A DNA stretch of 64,000 nt from Cheilinus undulatus (GCF_018320785.1 NC_054886.1:30701732-30765731), one strand, 5' to 3'. Counted from the first letter of the stretch, positions 25,060-37,600 are shown. Translations and numbers: made by a program. The notes: generated by a model not told the origin, from the letters alone.

Positions 25060-26450
25060 CACCGGGATTTTGGAGTCCATGGAAAGTTTTTCACATTAGG
25101 CCCCCCCACCAGCCACAGATGACAAATGAGCCTTTCCTAGACTTCAAAAGGCTTATTTGGAAGTCAGGAACCTCCTGGAGCCCCCAAACCCCCATACAGA
25201 TACCATTTTTATTTATGAACAGAGAATTTAGAAGTGAATACTTGGTTTTCAGAAACATTAACATTTCACAAAATGTTTTTTGTGTGTGTGTTTACAAAGT
25301 AAAATCAGTGCACTACTACCATTTCATTTGTGTTGATCAAACATTTGCAAAGTCAATTGAAATCTAACTGAACCCCTATAGTATATCAGTGTTTACTACT
25401 GTTATTGAATAATTCATATGCAGCTCTCAAATTTGAGCACATCATTTTAAATCTTACATTTTTTGTTTGAAATGTGTGTAGTGACTGCCCTCTACTGGTT
25501 GAAACCAGGCAACTGTGGCTGAATTTTTCTATTTGACTGGGCTGGTTCCATCTGACATCATCAGCCACTTTAGAATCGTCCCACAGATAATGTTTATGTT
25601 CAACACAGTTCTTTAAGGTGGCTGTTCATTCAAAAGGTGTAAAATATTCAGGGGTTTGGTTACCCCTTAAATGTATAGGCTATTTTTTAATTTATAAAAT
25701 ACAACTATTTTATATTTAAGTTATATTTAATTTCTAAAAAACTCATCTCAAATCTACCTGTGGCCCAATTTTTTTTTCTGCTAGCATATCCCTGAAGGTA
25801 CTGTTTAATTCTTAGAATCAGGTAAAGAGTGTCACAGAACAAATTTTAATGAAAAATAGGATAAATATGTAAATTTTTTTTATTCATATACAAATACAAT
25901 TCTTTTGTTCAGGCCTTTCCACTCCCGTTGATAAGCCTAAGGAGACTGTCAGGGTTCTTCGGGCTCTTAGGACATCCACAGGACAACCAGGGGCTTGTAT
26001 TAACCCTACCAGCTGCCTGAACGATACCCGAGGACAGACTCTCTATCTCTCCTCCCTGCCTGTGTTAGTGTGTGACTCTTCATAAACACACAGAGATAAG
26101 CACTCTCTGCATGCAGAGACCTGATACAGGACGACGCCCATAACGGCTGAATTCATCTACTGTAGTACTATCCAAAGAAGTTTCTGGGCTCAGGCAGAAG
26201 CTCTTTGTAATACTTCTCAAATTAAAATGAATCAAACTCACTGTCAGACATAGAAGGATACCAATATTACTGACTTATGAGAACAAAAATGAAAGTCATG
26301 GTACCGTATCTTCATCATAAAACACTGCTATACAAAGGTCTAAAATATACTTATGGACATTATTCTTATGAATGAATCTTGTAGAGTGAGAATGGGTAGA
26401 GCTCAGAGCAATTGTCGTTTTTAATCTGTTTATACATTTATTTAATATAA
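25060..26450. other. Intergenic region upstream of pip4p1
   Basis: No convincing gene. Contains a short (TG)n run near 25270 and a CTCF-like motif at 25485-25498. A 130-codon open frame at 24975-25367 shows no domain features and is treated as chance. Confidence 0.4.
25485..25498 (-). promoter_or_regulatory. CTCF-like core motif upstream of pip4p1
   Basis: Minus strand CCAGTAGAGGGCAG matches the vertebrate CTCF core CCASYAGRKGGCRS at all 14 positions, about 720 bp upstream of the pip4p1 start codon. Could mark a boundary; sequence motif only. Confidence 0.45.
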
Positions 26451-26454
26451 CAAG

Positions 26455-28210
26455 GCCATCCATAAGGGGGATAAAGGGGAGAGCTTTCTGGGGCCCAGAC
26501 AAACTGGGGGACCATGGAGGTCAGCAAAATCATGGTCTGATGTAAAGTTATGTTGTGGTATCCATATTTTATATTCAACCTGAAAAATAACCACTCTTAT
26601 CAAAGGAAAATAATATACTTTTATTTATTTGTGCAGTAGTATATAGCCTTCTCAAAAATGTAAATCCCTATTCTTAAACACAAAATTAAAATGGATTAAA
26701 ATTGCTCAGATTGGATAAAAATGGCCAAAAATGGTAGAAAAGGGGAAGAAATGGGACTTAAAATTGTGAAAAAGTGGGTTGAACTGGAAATAATAGGTTG
26801 ACTGAGGCAGAAATTGGTTAAACTGGCAGAAAAAGGCATAACAGGCAGAAAGTGGAAATAATCATTTTGGAATTGGAAAAAAAAAGGCAGAAAATAGTGG
26901 TGGAAGGGTTTAAAATGGGTTTTAATTGGCAAAAATGTGTTAAAATTGGCAAAAATGGTGGGGAAAAGTGATGAAAAGGGTATATATAGCCTTCTTAAAA
27001 ATGGGAAACCATTTTCTTAAAAACAAAATTAAAATGAGTTTAAAAAGCTAAAATTGGTTAAAAAGTGGCAAAAAATGTTTGGAAAAAGTGATGAAATTGG
27101 ATTTTAAAAGTGTGAGAAATGGGTTAGAGGTGGCAAAAATTTAATTAAAGAGGCAACAAAATAAAAAAAATGGCAAAAATGGGTTTCAAGTGGCTAAAAT
27201 GGGCATAAAGAGTGATCAAAGGGGATTAAAAAGTGGTAGAATGGGTTTAAAGTGGCCAAAATGGGTGTAAAATTTGGTGAAATTGGATTTTAAATTTTAA
27301 AAAATTGGTTTAAACTGGAAAAATGGGTTAAGTAAGGCACAGAAATTGGCAGAAATGGGATAAACTTGCAAAAATGAGCATAACAAATAGTAAAACATGA
27401 TTAAAATTGGTGTTAAATAGGGGTTAATAGTGGCAATGATGAGGCAACAGAGGCACAAAGTGGCAAGAATTGTTTTAAGAAGTGGCTAAACAGGCAGTAA
27501 ATGGTGGTGGAAGGGTTTAAATGGACAAAAAAGTGCTAAAATTGTCAAAAATTGGTGGAAAAAAGTGATGAATACTAAAATGAATTGGGTTAAAATAGCT
27601 AAAATTGGTTAAAAATGGCAAACACTAGTGGAAAAAGCAGTGCAATTGGATTTTAAAATAAGCAGAAATGGAGTAGAAAAAAAATTATATTCAAGTGGCA
27701 TAAAAATTAAAAACTGGCAAAAATTGGCATCAAAAGTGGGAAATGAAGAAGCAGCAGATTGGGTTTTTAGTGGCAAAAATGGGTGTAAAATTTGGTGAAA
27801 TGGGATTTAAAATTATGAAACTGAAAAAGTGGTTTGAACTGGAAAGAAATTGGTTAACTGAGGCAGAAAAAGTGAAAGAAATGGGTTGAACTGGCAAAAC
27901 TGGGCCCCACAAATAGTGAAATATGATTAAAATGGGCAAAAATTGGCTGAAAAAGGGCTTAATAGTGGCAACAACAGAGGCATCAACAGGCAGAAAGTAG
28001 CAAGAATCGCTTTATAAGTGGCAAAAACAGGCAGATAATAGTGGTTTAAAATTGACCAAAATTGATGGGAAAAAAGTGATGAAAATAGGTTAAAATTGGT
28101 GTCAACACTGGAAAAGAAGAGGTAAAAATGGGCCTAAATTGTGCAAAAATTGATCAAAAGTGGCAAACAATAGGTGTTAAATTGGGTAGGGAAAGTGGTT
28201 CAAGAAATGT
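26455..28210. repeat. Dispersed repeat with long GGCAAAA-type minisatellite array 2
   Basis: The head, CCATAAGGGGGATAAAGGGG...GGGGGACCATGGAGGTCAGC, recurs at 44.94-45.17 kb. From 26690 to 28200 the sequence is a degenerate array of GGCAAAAATGGGTTAAAA-like words. Phrases such as ATAGCCTTCTYAAAAATG and ACAAAATTAAAATGRRTT occur twice about 340 bp apart (26645, 26985), suggesting higher-order duplication. Confidence 0.75.
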
Positions 28211-28214
28211 AAAA

Positions 28215-28634
28215 AGAAATATTTCAACAGCAGAATCCAATAGAAGTAGATGCTTTCAGGCCTTGCCCATAAACATACCCAGCATAGCAACACATCTGCA
28301 AATAACACTCTAGACATTCCACTTGATTTAAAACATTTTCTTCTCCGCTTTTTAACTTTTTTATAGACTTCACTCAGATGAGTTACATGACTTATTATTA
28401 ACAGATATTTTCTATGACTGTTATGCCTCCACGCAGGTGACAACATGAATCAGGTCACCCATATAACTGTGCATGATTCTGATGTGCATGAACTTACATT
28501 TGAATAGGCATTGTGGTTTTAGTCGACAGAATTAACACTGTATTGTTGATCTCAGCTCTTTCATGAGGACAGCCAGTCACGTCAGGACAACTGAATCAGG
28601 AAATCTTAATGTACCTCATCATACTCCTCATGTG
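28215..28634. other. Spacer between array 2 and the TRIM stop codon
   Basis: Likely contains the TRIM 3' UTR (minus strand). No canonical AATAAA on the minus strand was found here. Confidence 0.35.
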
Positions 28635-30008
28635 TTACTGTGTCCTCCCAGTCACAGAGATCTTCTCTGGTAGAATCTTCACCTTATGTGTGCTGGAAAC
28701 GTACGGAAACACCCTCTCAGTGAACGTTTGCGTGAAGGTGTGGATATGTGTTTTAGTGTCCAGATCATAGAGCGACACCTTTCCTCCGCTGTAATCCAGA
28801 GTTACTCTGATCCTCTTTACCGGCTTCTTCACTGAGAGAACGGTGTCTGGGTGTGGTGGTGAGAATGTTTTGTAATCACCATCACCAAAGCGTACTGACC
28901 ATAATCCAGATTGAATGAATCCCTTCCTCTGGACAGACTCCGCCGCCACACCCAGGAACCAATTTCCACTGTCTCCAACCTCGAAGTCCCAGCTGTGAGT
29001 CCCAGAGTCGAAGCCTTTAGATCCCAGGACGCTGCTGATACTATCAAACCTTTCCGGATTATTAGGGAGCTGTCCCTCTCTCCATCTTATAGCGGTCAGA
29101 TCATTAGACAGGAGGAGGTTTGAGTGAGCCGTGTTAGGGTCGAGAATGACTGGAGAGTAGGAGGTCATGTCCTTCATCTTGTTCCAGATGTTGAAGCTCA
29201 GGTTGCCCAGGTGTTTGACCACATCGATCAGAGCTCCCTTTCTCGGCTGGGGCAGGGGGCACCACTGTACTCTTTCCACTGCAGCCTTGTAGTTTTTCAG
29301 GAATGGGACATCTTCAGCTTTCAGCTCATTTTCTGTGTCTGTGATTGTGAGTATCAGAGCTGCTTTCTCTCTGCTCATAGCCTCCAACTCCTTCTTCATC
29401 CTCTGACTCTTCCTCTCTTCTTCCTCCTTCAGTGCAAGCAGCCTGGCTTCCTCTTCCACTTCTAAAAACTGTTGGAGCATCTTAAACTGCTCCTTGATCT
29501 GCCTCTCTGCGTGCCGGGCCTGGACTTCAATGTGTTTGAAAGTTTCATCAAATGTCACTTCCACTTCTGAAAGAATCTTTAACTTTTCCTTTAAGGGCTG
29601 CAGAGTTACCTGAAGTTTCTTCCTGTTGTGTCGGGCGGCCTCATCGATGGGTCTGATTCTGTGCTGGGCATGCCGTTCTGAATCCCTGCAGATGTGACAC
29701 ACTGGCTCCTGGTGGTCCAGACAGAAGAGTTTGAGCTTCTCAGAGTGCAGACTGCAGAAAGCCTCTGAAGCTGTCTGCTCTCTCTCCTGCAGAAAATTCT
29801 CACAAAGGTTCTTTAAAGCAAAGTTGGTAGGTAATTCTTCCCTTGAATGCATCTTCTTGCAAACTGGACACTCCTTGCTCCTCTTCTCCTTCCAACAGTC
29901 CTGTATACACACTCTACAGAAGCTGTGGCAGCACACCAGGATGGCAGGATCTTTAAAGATGTCAAGACACACAGGGCAGCGGAGATCTTGCTCTAACTTA
30001 GACGCCAT
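28635..30008 (-). CDS. TRIM family E3 ubiquitin ligase, RING-B-box-coiled-coil-PRY/SPRY (TRIM35/A33-like)
   Basis: A single uninterrupted reading frame of 457 aa starting [14 protein letters not shown]. The RING finger is complete: C11, C14, C26, H28, C31, C34, C47, C50. A B-box2 follows with C85, H88, C96, D98/H99, C104, C107, H113 and H116. A Glu/Lys-rich coiled coil spans about 125-240. A PRY-SPRY domain occupies about 285-457, with the PRY motif LDPNTAH, then [20 protein letters not shown] and the SPRY tail [12 protein letters not shown]. Proteins of this layout are cytosolic ubiquitin ligases in which the SPRY domain selects the target; many fish members are expanded, rapidly evolving and linked to antiviral or inflammatory signalling. 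The ligand cannot be inferred here. It is intronless and resembles the fish TRIM35-like / zinc-binding protein A33-like / NF7-like group; I cannot choose a one-to-one name. It appears intact, with no frameshift or missing zinc ligand. Confidence 0.93.
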   Translation of the reverse strand: MASKLEQDLRCPVCLDIFKDPAILVCCHSFCRVCIQDCWKEKRSKECPVCKKMHSREELPTNFALKNLCENFLQEREQTASEAFCSLHSEKLKLFCLDHQEPVCHICRDSERHAQHRIRPIDEAARHNRKKLQVTLQPLKEKLKILSEVEVTFDETFKHIEVQARHAERQIKEQFKMLQQFLEVEEEARLLALKEEEERKSQRMKKELEAMSREKAALILTITDTENELKAEDVPFLKNYKAAVERVQWCPLPQPRKGALIDVVKHLGNLSFNIWNKMKDMTSYSPVILDPNTAHSNLLLSNDLTAIRWREGQLPNNPERFDSISSVLGSKGFDSGTHSWDFEVGDSGNWFLGVAAESVQRKGFIQSGLWSVRFGDGDYKTFSPPHPDTVLSVKKPVKRIRVTLDYSGGKVSLYDLDTKTHIHTFTQTFTERVFPYVSSTHKVKILPEKISVTGRTQ

Positions 30009-30053
30009 TTTTGGTCAGAGTGAACTAAAGACGCAGCAGAAAAACAGGGAGCC

Positions 30054-30106
30054 ACTTCCTGTCCTTGAAAGTTACTTTAACTTGATTCTCTGGTCTTTTA
30101 TTTACT
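30054..30106 (-). promoter_or_regulatory. Putative TRIM gene core promoter: TATA-like and Ets-type motifs
   Basis: On the minus strand a TATA-like TAAATAAAAG lies at 30106-30097, about 90-100 nt before the ATG at 30008. It is followed by an Ets-type ACAGGAAGTGG at 30064-30054. The spacing would allow a short 5' UTR without introns. No convincing ISRE (GAAANNGAAA) was seen nearby. Motif evidence only. Confidence 0.3.
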
Positions 30107-30732
30107 CTAGTTCTGTCTGTGGACTCACCACCTAAAGCGTTAATGTTCCCAGTATGCCAGGATTCCTTCCTTTCCTCCTCTCTTGGTAGAAGCGCAGCAG
30201 GTTTTTATCAGTGGGTCAGTCTGTCAGTGTGTGTGGGCCTGTCTCAAAATGCTTCCTGCATGCAGTGGGCTCAGTCTGACGTCACCAAAGCTCACTCTGT
30301 TAAGGTGGAGGGAAAGAACGATGTTAGTGGGTGGTGAATTAGGAGCCCAACTCCAAAAAAATTGGAGTGCTCTGTAAAATGTAAATAAAAACATGAAATG
30401 AATGTCAACTCATATTTGATTCACAATAGAACATAAATAACATACCAGATGTTGAAACTGAAACATTTTACTATTTCATTAAAATATTAGCTTATTTTGA
30501 ATTTGATGGCAGCAACACATTTCAAAAAAAGTAGGGACAGGGCCATGTTTAGCATTGTGTAGCAAACCCTCTTATTTTAACAACAGTCTGTAAATATCTG
30601 ACACCAGATACTGGAGTTTTGGAGAGGAATGCTGTCCCATTCTTGTTTGATATAGGATTCTAGCTCTTTTTCTATTGTTGAAAGGTCTGGACTGCATTAT
30701 GATTTGATAAAATTGAGTATTATCATTGCTGG

Positions 30733-30990
30733 GGCTGCACGGTGGCGTCTTTCTGTGCAGAGTTTGCATATTCTCCCCATGCATGCGTGGGTTCTCTCCG
30801 GGTACCCTGGCTTCCTCCCACCACCAAAAACATGCTCGTTAGGTTAATTGGTGACTCTAAATTGGCTGTAGGTGTGAATGTGGGCGTGTCTGGTTGTCTG
30901 TCTCTATATGTCAGCCCTGCGATTGACTGGTGACCAGTTCAGGGTGTACCCCGCCTCTCGCCTGATGACAGCTGGGATAGCGTGGATGCT
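30733..30990 (+). repeat. Fish dispersed repeat (GTGGGTTCTCTCCGGGTAC type), nested
   Basis: Highly characteristic text: GAGTTTGCATATTCTCCCCA, GTTAGGTTAATTGGTGACTC, CAGCCCTGCGATTGACTGG, TGACAGCTGGGATAG. Well preserved compared with surrounding repeats, so relatively recent. A small inverted fragment lies at 37755-37800. Confidence 0.7.
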
Positions 30991-31200
30991 GCTAAAATGC
31001 CAGTTTTAGCAGAACTTGACAACATTTCTTCGTTAAAAGAAGAACAAAGAACAGCATTGAGTTGTTTTCTTTCCAAAAACGACAAAAGTGGAGTACTTAC
31101 ATGTCTATGGTCGCCATGTTTTGCATTATTCCTTGTGTTCCATGTGTGTTGTTGCTCTGATTGGCCTGAAGAGATGTGACAGAACGTTCATCCTATCACA
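30985..31200 (+). pseudogene. RecQ-like helicase N-terminal exon remnant
   Basis: The plus-strand frame reads MPVLAELDNISSLKEEQRTA followed by LSCFLSKND. This aligns with minus-strand remnants at 3.8 kb (VPVLSELDNISS) and 55.4 kb (VAVLSELD...LRATLKAFHYREDVFALLP). The last of these runs into the DVFALLPTGFGKS-type Walker A region typical of RecQ-like helicases; here the frame diverges before Walker A. It is a repeat-borne fragment, not a gene. Confidence 0.5.
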
Positions 31201-32059
31201 CCGAGTTTTTTTCAAGGTCTCTGCCTTCTTCCGAACATTTCCTATTGAAGCTTTCCCAGATGGATGTGTGAAACAAATCCATCAGGCGTGTCAAGTTACA
31301 GTAAAATGGTTCATGCATGCTATTTCCGTCTAAAACTGAAGTTAATGTGTAACTAATGTGCGTGTAGTTTTAGATAACACTCAGCAAACACGGATACGGT
31401 TCCAAGCTGGCTCTATTCGGTCCAGATCAAACACAAAGCTGGCACAGGTTTTGCTAGTTTTGAGCTTGCCTGGGTCATATCTTTGCTATCAGAGATATAT
31501 CAAAGACATCTGGGCCAGATCCAGCTCAAAGCTGGCAACAGCTGGGCCAGTTTTGCACCAGATTTAGGCAGAAAAAAAAGTTACTTGGTTTTCATTTATC
31601 TGGACATGTTCTGAGCCATCATATGACTCCACATCAGATTGGGCTCATTGTGCAAAAAGACACTAAGGCAGACATGTCAAAATGAATTTGAAATTTTGGT
31701 TCATGTGACCACAGATCAGTTTTCCATTTTGCCTCAGTCCATTTTATATGAGCTTTGACCCAGAGAAGATGGTTGTGTTCACATATGGCATCTTCTTTTG
31801 CATGATACAGCTTTAACTTGTGTGTCTTGAAGTGTTCCTGAGCCCATGCAGTGATTTACAAAATCATTCCAGTTTTTAATGCAACCCCAGCTTTGTCCTT
31901 GTGCACAGAGATTACTCTAGATTCTCTGAATTTTTTCATTAAATTTGAATTCATTGGTGAACCTCTGCCTATCATTACTTCTGAGTGACTCTGCCTATCT
32001 AAAATGTTCCTTTTATACCCAGTCATGTCACTGACCTGTTTCCAATTAACCCCATTAGC

Positions 32060-32899
32060 TGCAGAATTTGGCGGCGAGAGTCACGTGACTGAAAGCCACA
32101 GTAGTTACACTTCATCACTGTCTGAAGCTCCTGCTGCTCAAAGAGCTCTGTAAGATCCAAAATAACCAGTTTGTGTGTCACAGACAGCAGAAGTAGGTCT
32201 GTGAGGGGTCACAGTGATAGATGAACCTGTTAAACTCGACAGTCTGTGTTCCAGATTTCCCCTCAGACAGCCACAGCTTCAAACAGGTGTTCGTGACGTC
32301 AAACGTTCATTGTTCATTGTTGGGGTAAAAAATTCCGAAACAGCTCATCGGATGGTGCTCCATTACCACACCAACCACACACTGACATGAGAAGTCGGTA
32401 TTTTCCTTCCTATTTTATTTCCAAAAGATCAAGCTTAAAGGAAATGATTTACTTCTCTAGTGAAACTGAAATTTTTCAACCTTTGTCTTCATTTAAAAAA
32501 TGTTAATTTATTGACGAAGCATGATGATTATCAAAGCACAAAGAGTACGAGGCCGACAGGTGAGCACAGAGATGCAGCAGAAATATCCCTCTGGAGTTGG
32601 TGGAGACCAAAAACAGAGCCAAAAGGGCTAAGACCAACACTGGACTTCAAACATGTTTAAATTAATGGTAATGTTAGTACATGACTGATACAATATTAGA
32701 ATTAAAATTTCATCATCAGACCTGCCCACAAAATTGGCTGAGCCCTCCAAAAGACCCAGAGAATGGGCCCCTCATTAGTGATTTAGTGATGTCAGAGCAG
32801 ATGTCACTAGCATTGGTGCTAGCATCCTGGCTAACAGGAATCTTATTTTGGACCTAAAAAGAGTCTCAAACTATTATCGGGTTCTGCTGTTGAAATAAT
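32060..32899. other. Intergenic, no recognised feature
   Basis: No gene or repeat I can name; short open frames are unconvincing. Confidence 0.4.
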
Positions 32900-33480
32900 T
32901 TATTGCTGCTACTTTTTAACACTTTTTCACCACATTTCCTCAACAATTTCGCCAATTTTCTGCCAATTGACCCATTTTTTAACAGTTTTTCCCCCCACTT
33001 TTTTGCCTACATGTGGCCTGTTTTGCTTTTCACCACTTTAAGCCAAATTTTGCAGCTTCCCCCCACTTTGTACCACTATAAGTCAGTTTTTGCCGTTTGT
33101 TGCAACCCTTCAACCATTTAACAATGTTTTGCCTTTTGTCGCCATTTTTAACCAGTTTTTCAACTTTTTTCCCCTAATTATTTTTTGCCAACTTTTAACC
33201 ATTTTTTGCCATGTTTGCCACAATTTCATCCATTTTGAGATCTTTTTCCCTTTTATACCACTTTTAGCCCATGTTTGCACTTTTAGCCCTTTTGTGCTAC
33301 CATTTTCTATTTTCTCACCATTTTGAACCCATTTTTGCCAATTACTGGCAATTCCAGGCCATCTTTGGACACCTTCTTTAGGCACAGTTTTGCCTACTTT
33401 GCAGTATTTTTTCCTTAATATGCCACTTTTAACCCATTTTTGCAGTTTTTTGCCACTTCTTTTTGCCAACTTTTCCCCTT
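32900..33480. repeat. Degenerate TTTTGCCAC-type minisatellite array 3
   Basis: Words such as TTTTTGCCACTTTTAACCCA and CCATTTTTTGCC repeat irregularly. The polarity is the reverse complement of arrays 1 and 2. Confidence 0.75.
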
Positions 33481-33755
33481 GCAACATTTATGTAAAGGGT
33501 TTCGTATCTTTGTTTCTTTGTTTGTATGTGTACAAGATAACTCGAGAACCGAAAGTTGGATCTTCACTGAACTTTCAGGGAATATTGGGATGGTGACAGG
33601 GAAGAATCGATTAGAATTTGGTGATGATCTGGGCACCCATTCGTTTTTTTTCTCAGACCTCAACATTTTGAACACCATAGTAATCAATGGGAGGGTGAGT
33701 TCCTCAGTGGTGCTGCTTAGGCGTGGGTCTACAACCTCAGACAGCCCTTCTAGTT
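33481..33755. repeat. Dispersed repeat insertion splitting arrays 3 and 4
   Basis: Non-repetitive text (AGATAACTCGAGAACCGAAAG...ATCGATTAGAATTTGGTGATG...AATCAATGGGAGG) inserted between two halves of the TTTTGCCAC array. It resembles a common fish repeat fragment. Confidence 0.45.
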
Positions 33756-34150
33756 TGTCATTTTTTTGCCACTTCTTGATAATTTATGCTACTTTTAACC
33801 CATTTTTGCCACTTCTTGCCTTTTTTCTGCCCACATTTTCCCCCTTTTGTTACCACTTTTAGCCCATTTTTGCCACTTCTTTTGGCCAACTTCTCCCATT
33901 TTTGCAACGTTTAACCTATTTTTGCCTTTTTTTGCCAACTCTTGCTCATTTTTTGCCAGTTCCTTTTGCCACATTTTCATCCATTTTGCAAGCTTTGTAC
34001 TTTTAAACCATTTTAAACAAGTTTGCCACGTTTTTGCCATTTTTTCCCACTTCTCTACCATTTTTGCCAATTTTAACACATTTTTGTCCTCTACTTTTGG
34101 CAAATTTGTACTTCTTTTAAAACTTTTTGCCATTCTTTGACGATTTTAAT
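33756..34150. repeat. Degenerate TTTTGCCAC-type minisatellite array 4
   Basis: Continuation of array 3 after the 275-bp insertion. Ends about 450 bp before the paralog A start codon. Confidence 0.7.
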
Positions 34151-34455
34151 CCATTTTGCTTCTTTTTTAAAACATACATTTTGTGTTAAATTTCCTTTAT
34201 TTCTTATTTTACCATACATTAAAAGCAAAGTTATAGAGTATTACGTTGGAGAGGGAGATTCCCATCACACTATACATTCTTTAATTTTGAATGTCTCGTC
34301 ATTTTGTGGTAAAATGAACAATTTTGATGAAATTCCAAATGAAAGAGCGGAGAAACAGCAGAATTCCTCTTTGTTCCTAAGCACTTATCTCTCATCGTCA
34401 CTGGCAGAATTCTCTCGGTGGTGTCCCTTCTCTAGTGAATATTTTCTCAGACACA

Positions 34456-34467
34456 TTTCCTCATACC
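34456..34467 (+). promoter_or_regulatory. Upstream block of paralog A shared with paralog B
   Basis: TTTCCTCATACC ends 139 nt before the paralog A start codon; the identical 12-mer ends 137 nt before the paralog B start. On the opposite strand it contains GAGGAA, an Ets/PU.1-type core. It is probably part of the promoter duplicated with the gene. Confidence 0.4.
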
Positions 34468-34605
34468 TCACTGTCTCCTTGTTGACTTTAACCCAAACAA
34501 TTTTCCATGTGGGAGGGAAAGAGAGTGACAGAAACAGTCAAAGTTAGAGTCAAACGTGTTATTGTTCATTCCCTCGTCTGTGCAGAGACAGACTCTCTCT
34601 TCACC

Positions 34606-37600
34606 ATGTTTGTCTCTCTGCTGCTGTTCTCGCTCGTGTGCATCGCCAAGGCCACTCACTTTTATGGGACGATGATGACTTACTACCCAAAAACCACTCA
34701 CACAAATGGGTCTGTTGAGGTATGTACAGTTCGATTTTAATCTTTAAAAGTTGTGAGTCAGATAAAGATTTCCTGAATGTCTGGAATGGTCAGAGCAGTT
34801 GCTGCTGTTTTCTCAGTCATTACACAGTTAAATCTGAATTTTTTGGATCCTACATGCTGCCAGCTGATCATCAAAAATCTTTTTTTTTCACTCATTAGAG
34901 CATATTGTTATTTGAAACTTAAAGCCCTGGTCAGACAGAGTGTCTACAGGAAGACAGTTGCAGCTGTCTGAGCTGAGCCCATGCAGTGTGAACCAGGCCG
35001 TCTGATGATCCTGTCTGCTGCTCAGTTTGTCAAACCACCAGCGGCTGATTTTTCATGTTGCATGCAGATAAATGTGAAATGGAAATTATTTTTTTAAAGA
35101 TGCCAGCAAATAACAGTGCAAGTGATTTATTTTATCACGATAAACCATGCTGTGAGTTTTGGGACTTAGTATATCTATTTTTAAACACATTTTTCAAACG
35201 GAACGGCCTAAAAACTCTCCTGTCCTTTCTGTCAGTTGGGCAGGTGAACATTTAAAAATGAAAGCCTCAGTGTCAAAATAATAGCCATCCAATATGTTTT
35301 ACAGTGTATAAAATCATCTGCCTGTTGTTTTGTCTATTTTTCACTTTTGTTTTTTTTCATTTACTTAATTTTTTGTACACATTATGTTATAAATAAATGC
35401 TTCCACCTTAAAACTTTTAAAACAGAAATTCAGAAGACACTTTAAAAGAAAAAGGTCCAACTTTTTGTTTATTCATTCTGTTATTTTGTTGTCTTGTTTT
35501 AATTTATTACTTCAGGAAAATGATGGTTTAAATTTGACACAAGGGCTTTTACTTTAAAATGTTCACTTTTCCCAATGGGTCACATGATTTTCTTTTCTTC
35601 AAGTATTTCATTTGTAAAAGAAAACAGAATAATGGAATTAAAAAAACAAAAATGGACCCCTTTAAAAAAAATGGTTTTCTCTTTTTGTGACCATCCATCC
35701 ATCTTCTTGCGATTATCCAAGGTTGGGTCGCTGGGTCAGCAGCCTTAGCAGGGAAGTCCAGACTTCTCTCTCTCCCTCCGGCGACTTCGTCCAGCTCTTC
35801 CCGGGGATCTCTTTTTTGTCAGAAATTAAAAACACAAAGAAAATGGCTTGTTTTTCTGTTCTGTTTTGTTTTGTTTTGTTTTTTTACACTTTTGGGCAAA
35901 AACAGAATAGCTAGAGTTTCTCACAATTTTGAATCTGCCAAAAATTATACTTACCCCTCTCACTAACCTTGTCACACATGTCCATGTAATTTTTTAATCC
36001 TAAATTTGTTCAAAATATTCCCACCCATCTAAAGGTTTTTTCCCAACGTGGTGAGGGATTGGAAAGCTAAAATAAATGAGGGATTTTGGGTCTCAGAGTT
36101 CCGTACGTACAAAACAGGGCCTGAGGATGGCGTGTGCCACTTCCCAGCAAAGCATGTGATCTAAAAAAAACCAAACAAACAAAAAAAAAAACCAAACGTG
36201 ATGGTAGAATGTGCAGAACTGTAAGCAAACTCTCGTACGACGGTTTTGGAGACAGAGGGAAAATGGTGACACAGTTGTTGGTAAAGAGTTGGTAAACTGA
36301 AACAATCCAAACACCAAGAAGCGGGAAACAGCGTACCATACTGCTCAAATTGGACATTTTAAACGACCATTTGGCTGAAATAAATCCTTTAGCAGACAAG
36401 TAGGTGGCAAGTAAAATGAAGCAAATCTTGTCAGTACCAAAGAGTGCAAATGATGCCAGATAAACATCAATAATACGATTAAAGTAGCAGTTTTCTCTAA
36501 AATACAACCCACAGGTGGTTCTCCGCTACAAGCTGAACTTCCACTCCTGCACAGATGCAGACTCCTGGACCTGCTTATCCGGAGACTGTGGGACTCAGAG
36601 CTTGGAGCTGCACAAGGTGGAGGAGAGCAGCGGAGAGTGGTGTCAGAGAGAGGGTGTTATGACCCGGCAGGTCCCTAGCAACGCTGCTTTTCAGCTGGTG
36701 TGAGTGCACTCATACTAAAATAGTCACCAGGTTTGATTATGGCTGAAAATGTCCTTAGAAAATAGTCAACTCACTCTCAAGGCAGTTTCAAGGCATTTCA
36801 ATTCTTTAGCTGATTCAAATTCATTGAGTAAGAAACTCAGTGCAAACCGTCCTTTCTGTCACAGGTTAGATGGTGGTAACTGGATAAGTGGCATTTTAAA
36901 TGGCATCATTAGGTGGAGAGCTGTGACTTTAGTGGAGCTGAGGAATCGATCAGACACTGGCCAAGCCAACCGATCACCCCAGACCACCATCCTGCCAGCT
37001 CTAAGGTATGAAAATGCTCTGAATGTGTTTCTGTTTGTAGTATTTCTCAAGGCATGTACACGTCACACTGTGGAATGAAAATATCAGCAGCAGATTTAGC
37101 TCCTCCCGAGGCTACAGAGGGACTTTTCTGTCAGTGGAGAACTGGTTAACTAATGTGCCTTTTTCTGGGGTCAGCAAAACAAAACATTTCCTTGTTAACT
37201 GTCTCGTTTTTACCTGTAACTTGTCACATTATTCATTCTCTTTATTTCAGAGTTCCTTCGAACTGTCAGAGAGATTTCCACCTGTTGGCATTTGATCCAG
37301 ATGGAGACGTGGTTAAATGCAGAAATGGAATTACATCTTTAGAGTGCGACCGCTGCACGCCACCGTCTGTTCTTCAGCTCTTGTCTGTGAGTAGCTGCAA
37401 TCCACAGGAACGCCATTTCAGATTGTTTACATGCTTTGATTAAAAGTTAGTGGAAGACAGTTGACTTAGATACTGGTGTCTGAGGCTGACCATGCATCAG
37501 CTGATTCCAGGCCTGATTTTGGGCATGGCCTGATTCAAGGCTTGTCTGAGCTCGAGTTCTTGTTTCCCTGCTAATACAGCCTGCTTGACACATATAACAA

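Larger units (their letters stand above)
30345..32060 (-). mobile_element. Decayed fish DNA transposon with nested insertions
   Basis: The left end AACTCCAAAAAAATTGGAGTGC, with ATTTTGAATTTGATGGCAGC and AAGTAGGGACAGGGCCATGT, and the right part CTTGAAGTGTTCCTGAGCCC, CAGAGATTACTCTAGATTCTCTGAATTTTTTCATT and TATACCCAGTCATG match a common fish DNA transposon. Its other copies here are at 53.06-53.22 and 54.51-56.2 kb. The transposase on the minus strand is largely deleted. The middle is replaced by the repeat at 30733-30990 and the helicase-exon repeat at about 30985-31200. Confidence 0.6.

Noticed and set aside
24975-25367. 130-codon frame divergent from pip4p1
   Set aside because: Overlaps the promoter region, low-complexity start, no family resemblance.
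34507-34605. Upstream in-frame ATG extending paralog A by 33 residues
   Set aside because: The downstream ATG at 34606 has a better context and directly starts a signal peptide; the extension would bury it.
36067-36507. 146-codon minus-strand frame in paralog A intron 1
   Set aside because: Antisense to an intron, interrupted composition, no recognisable motif.
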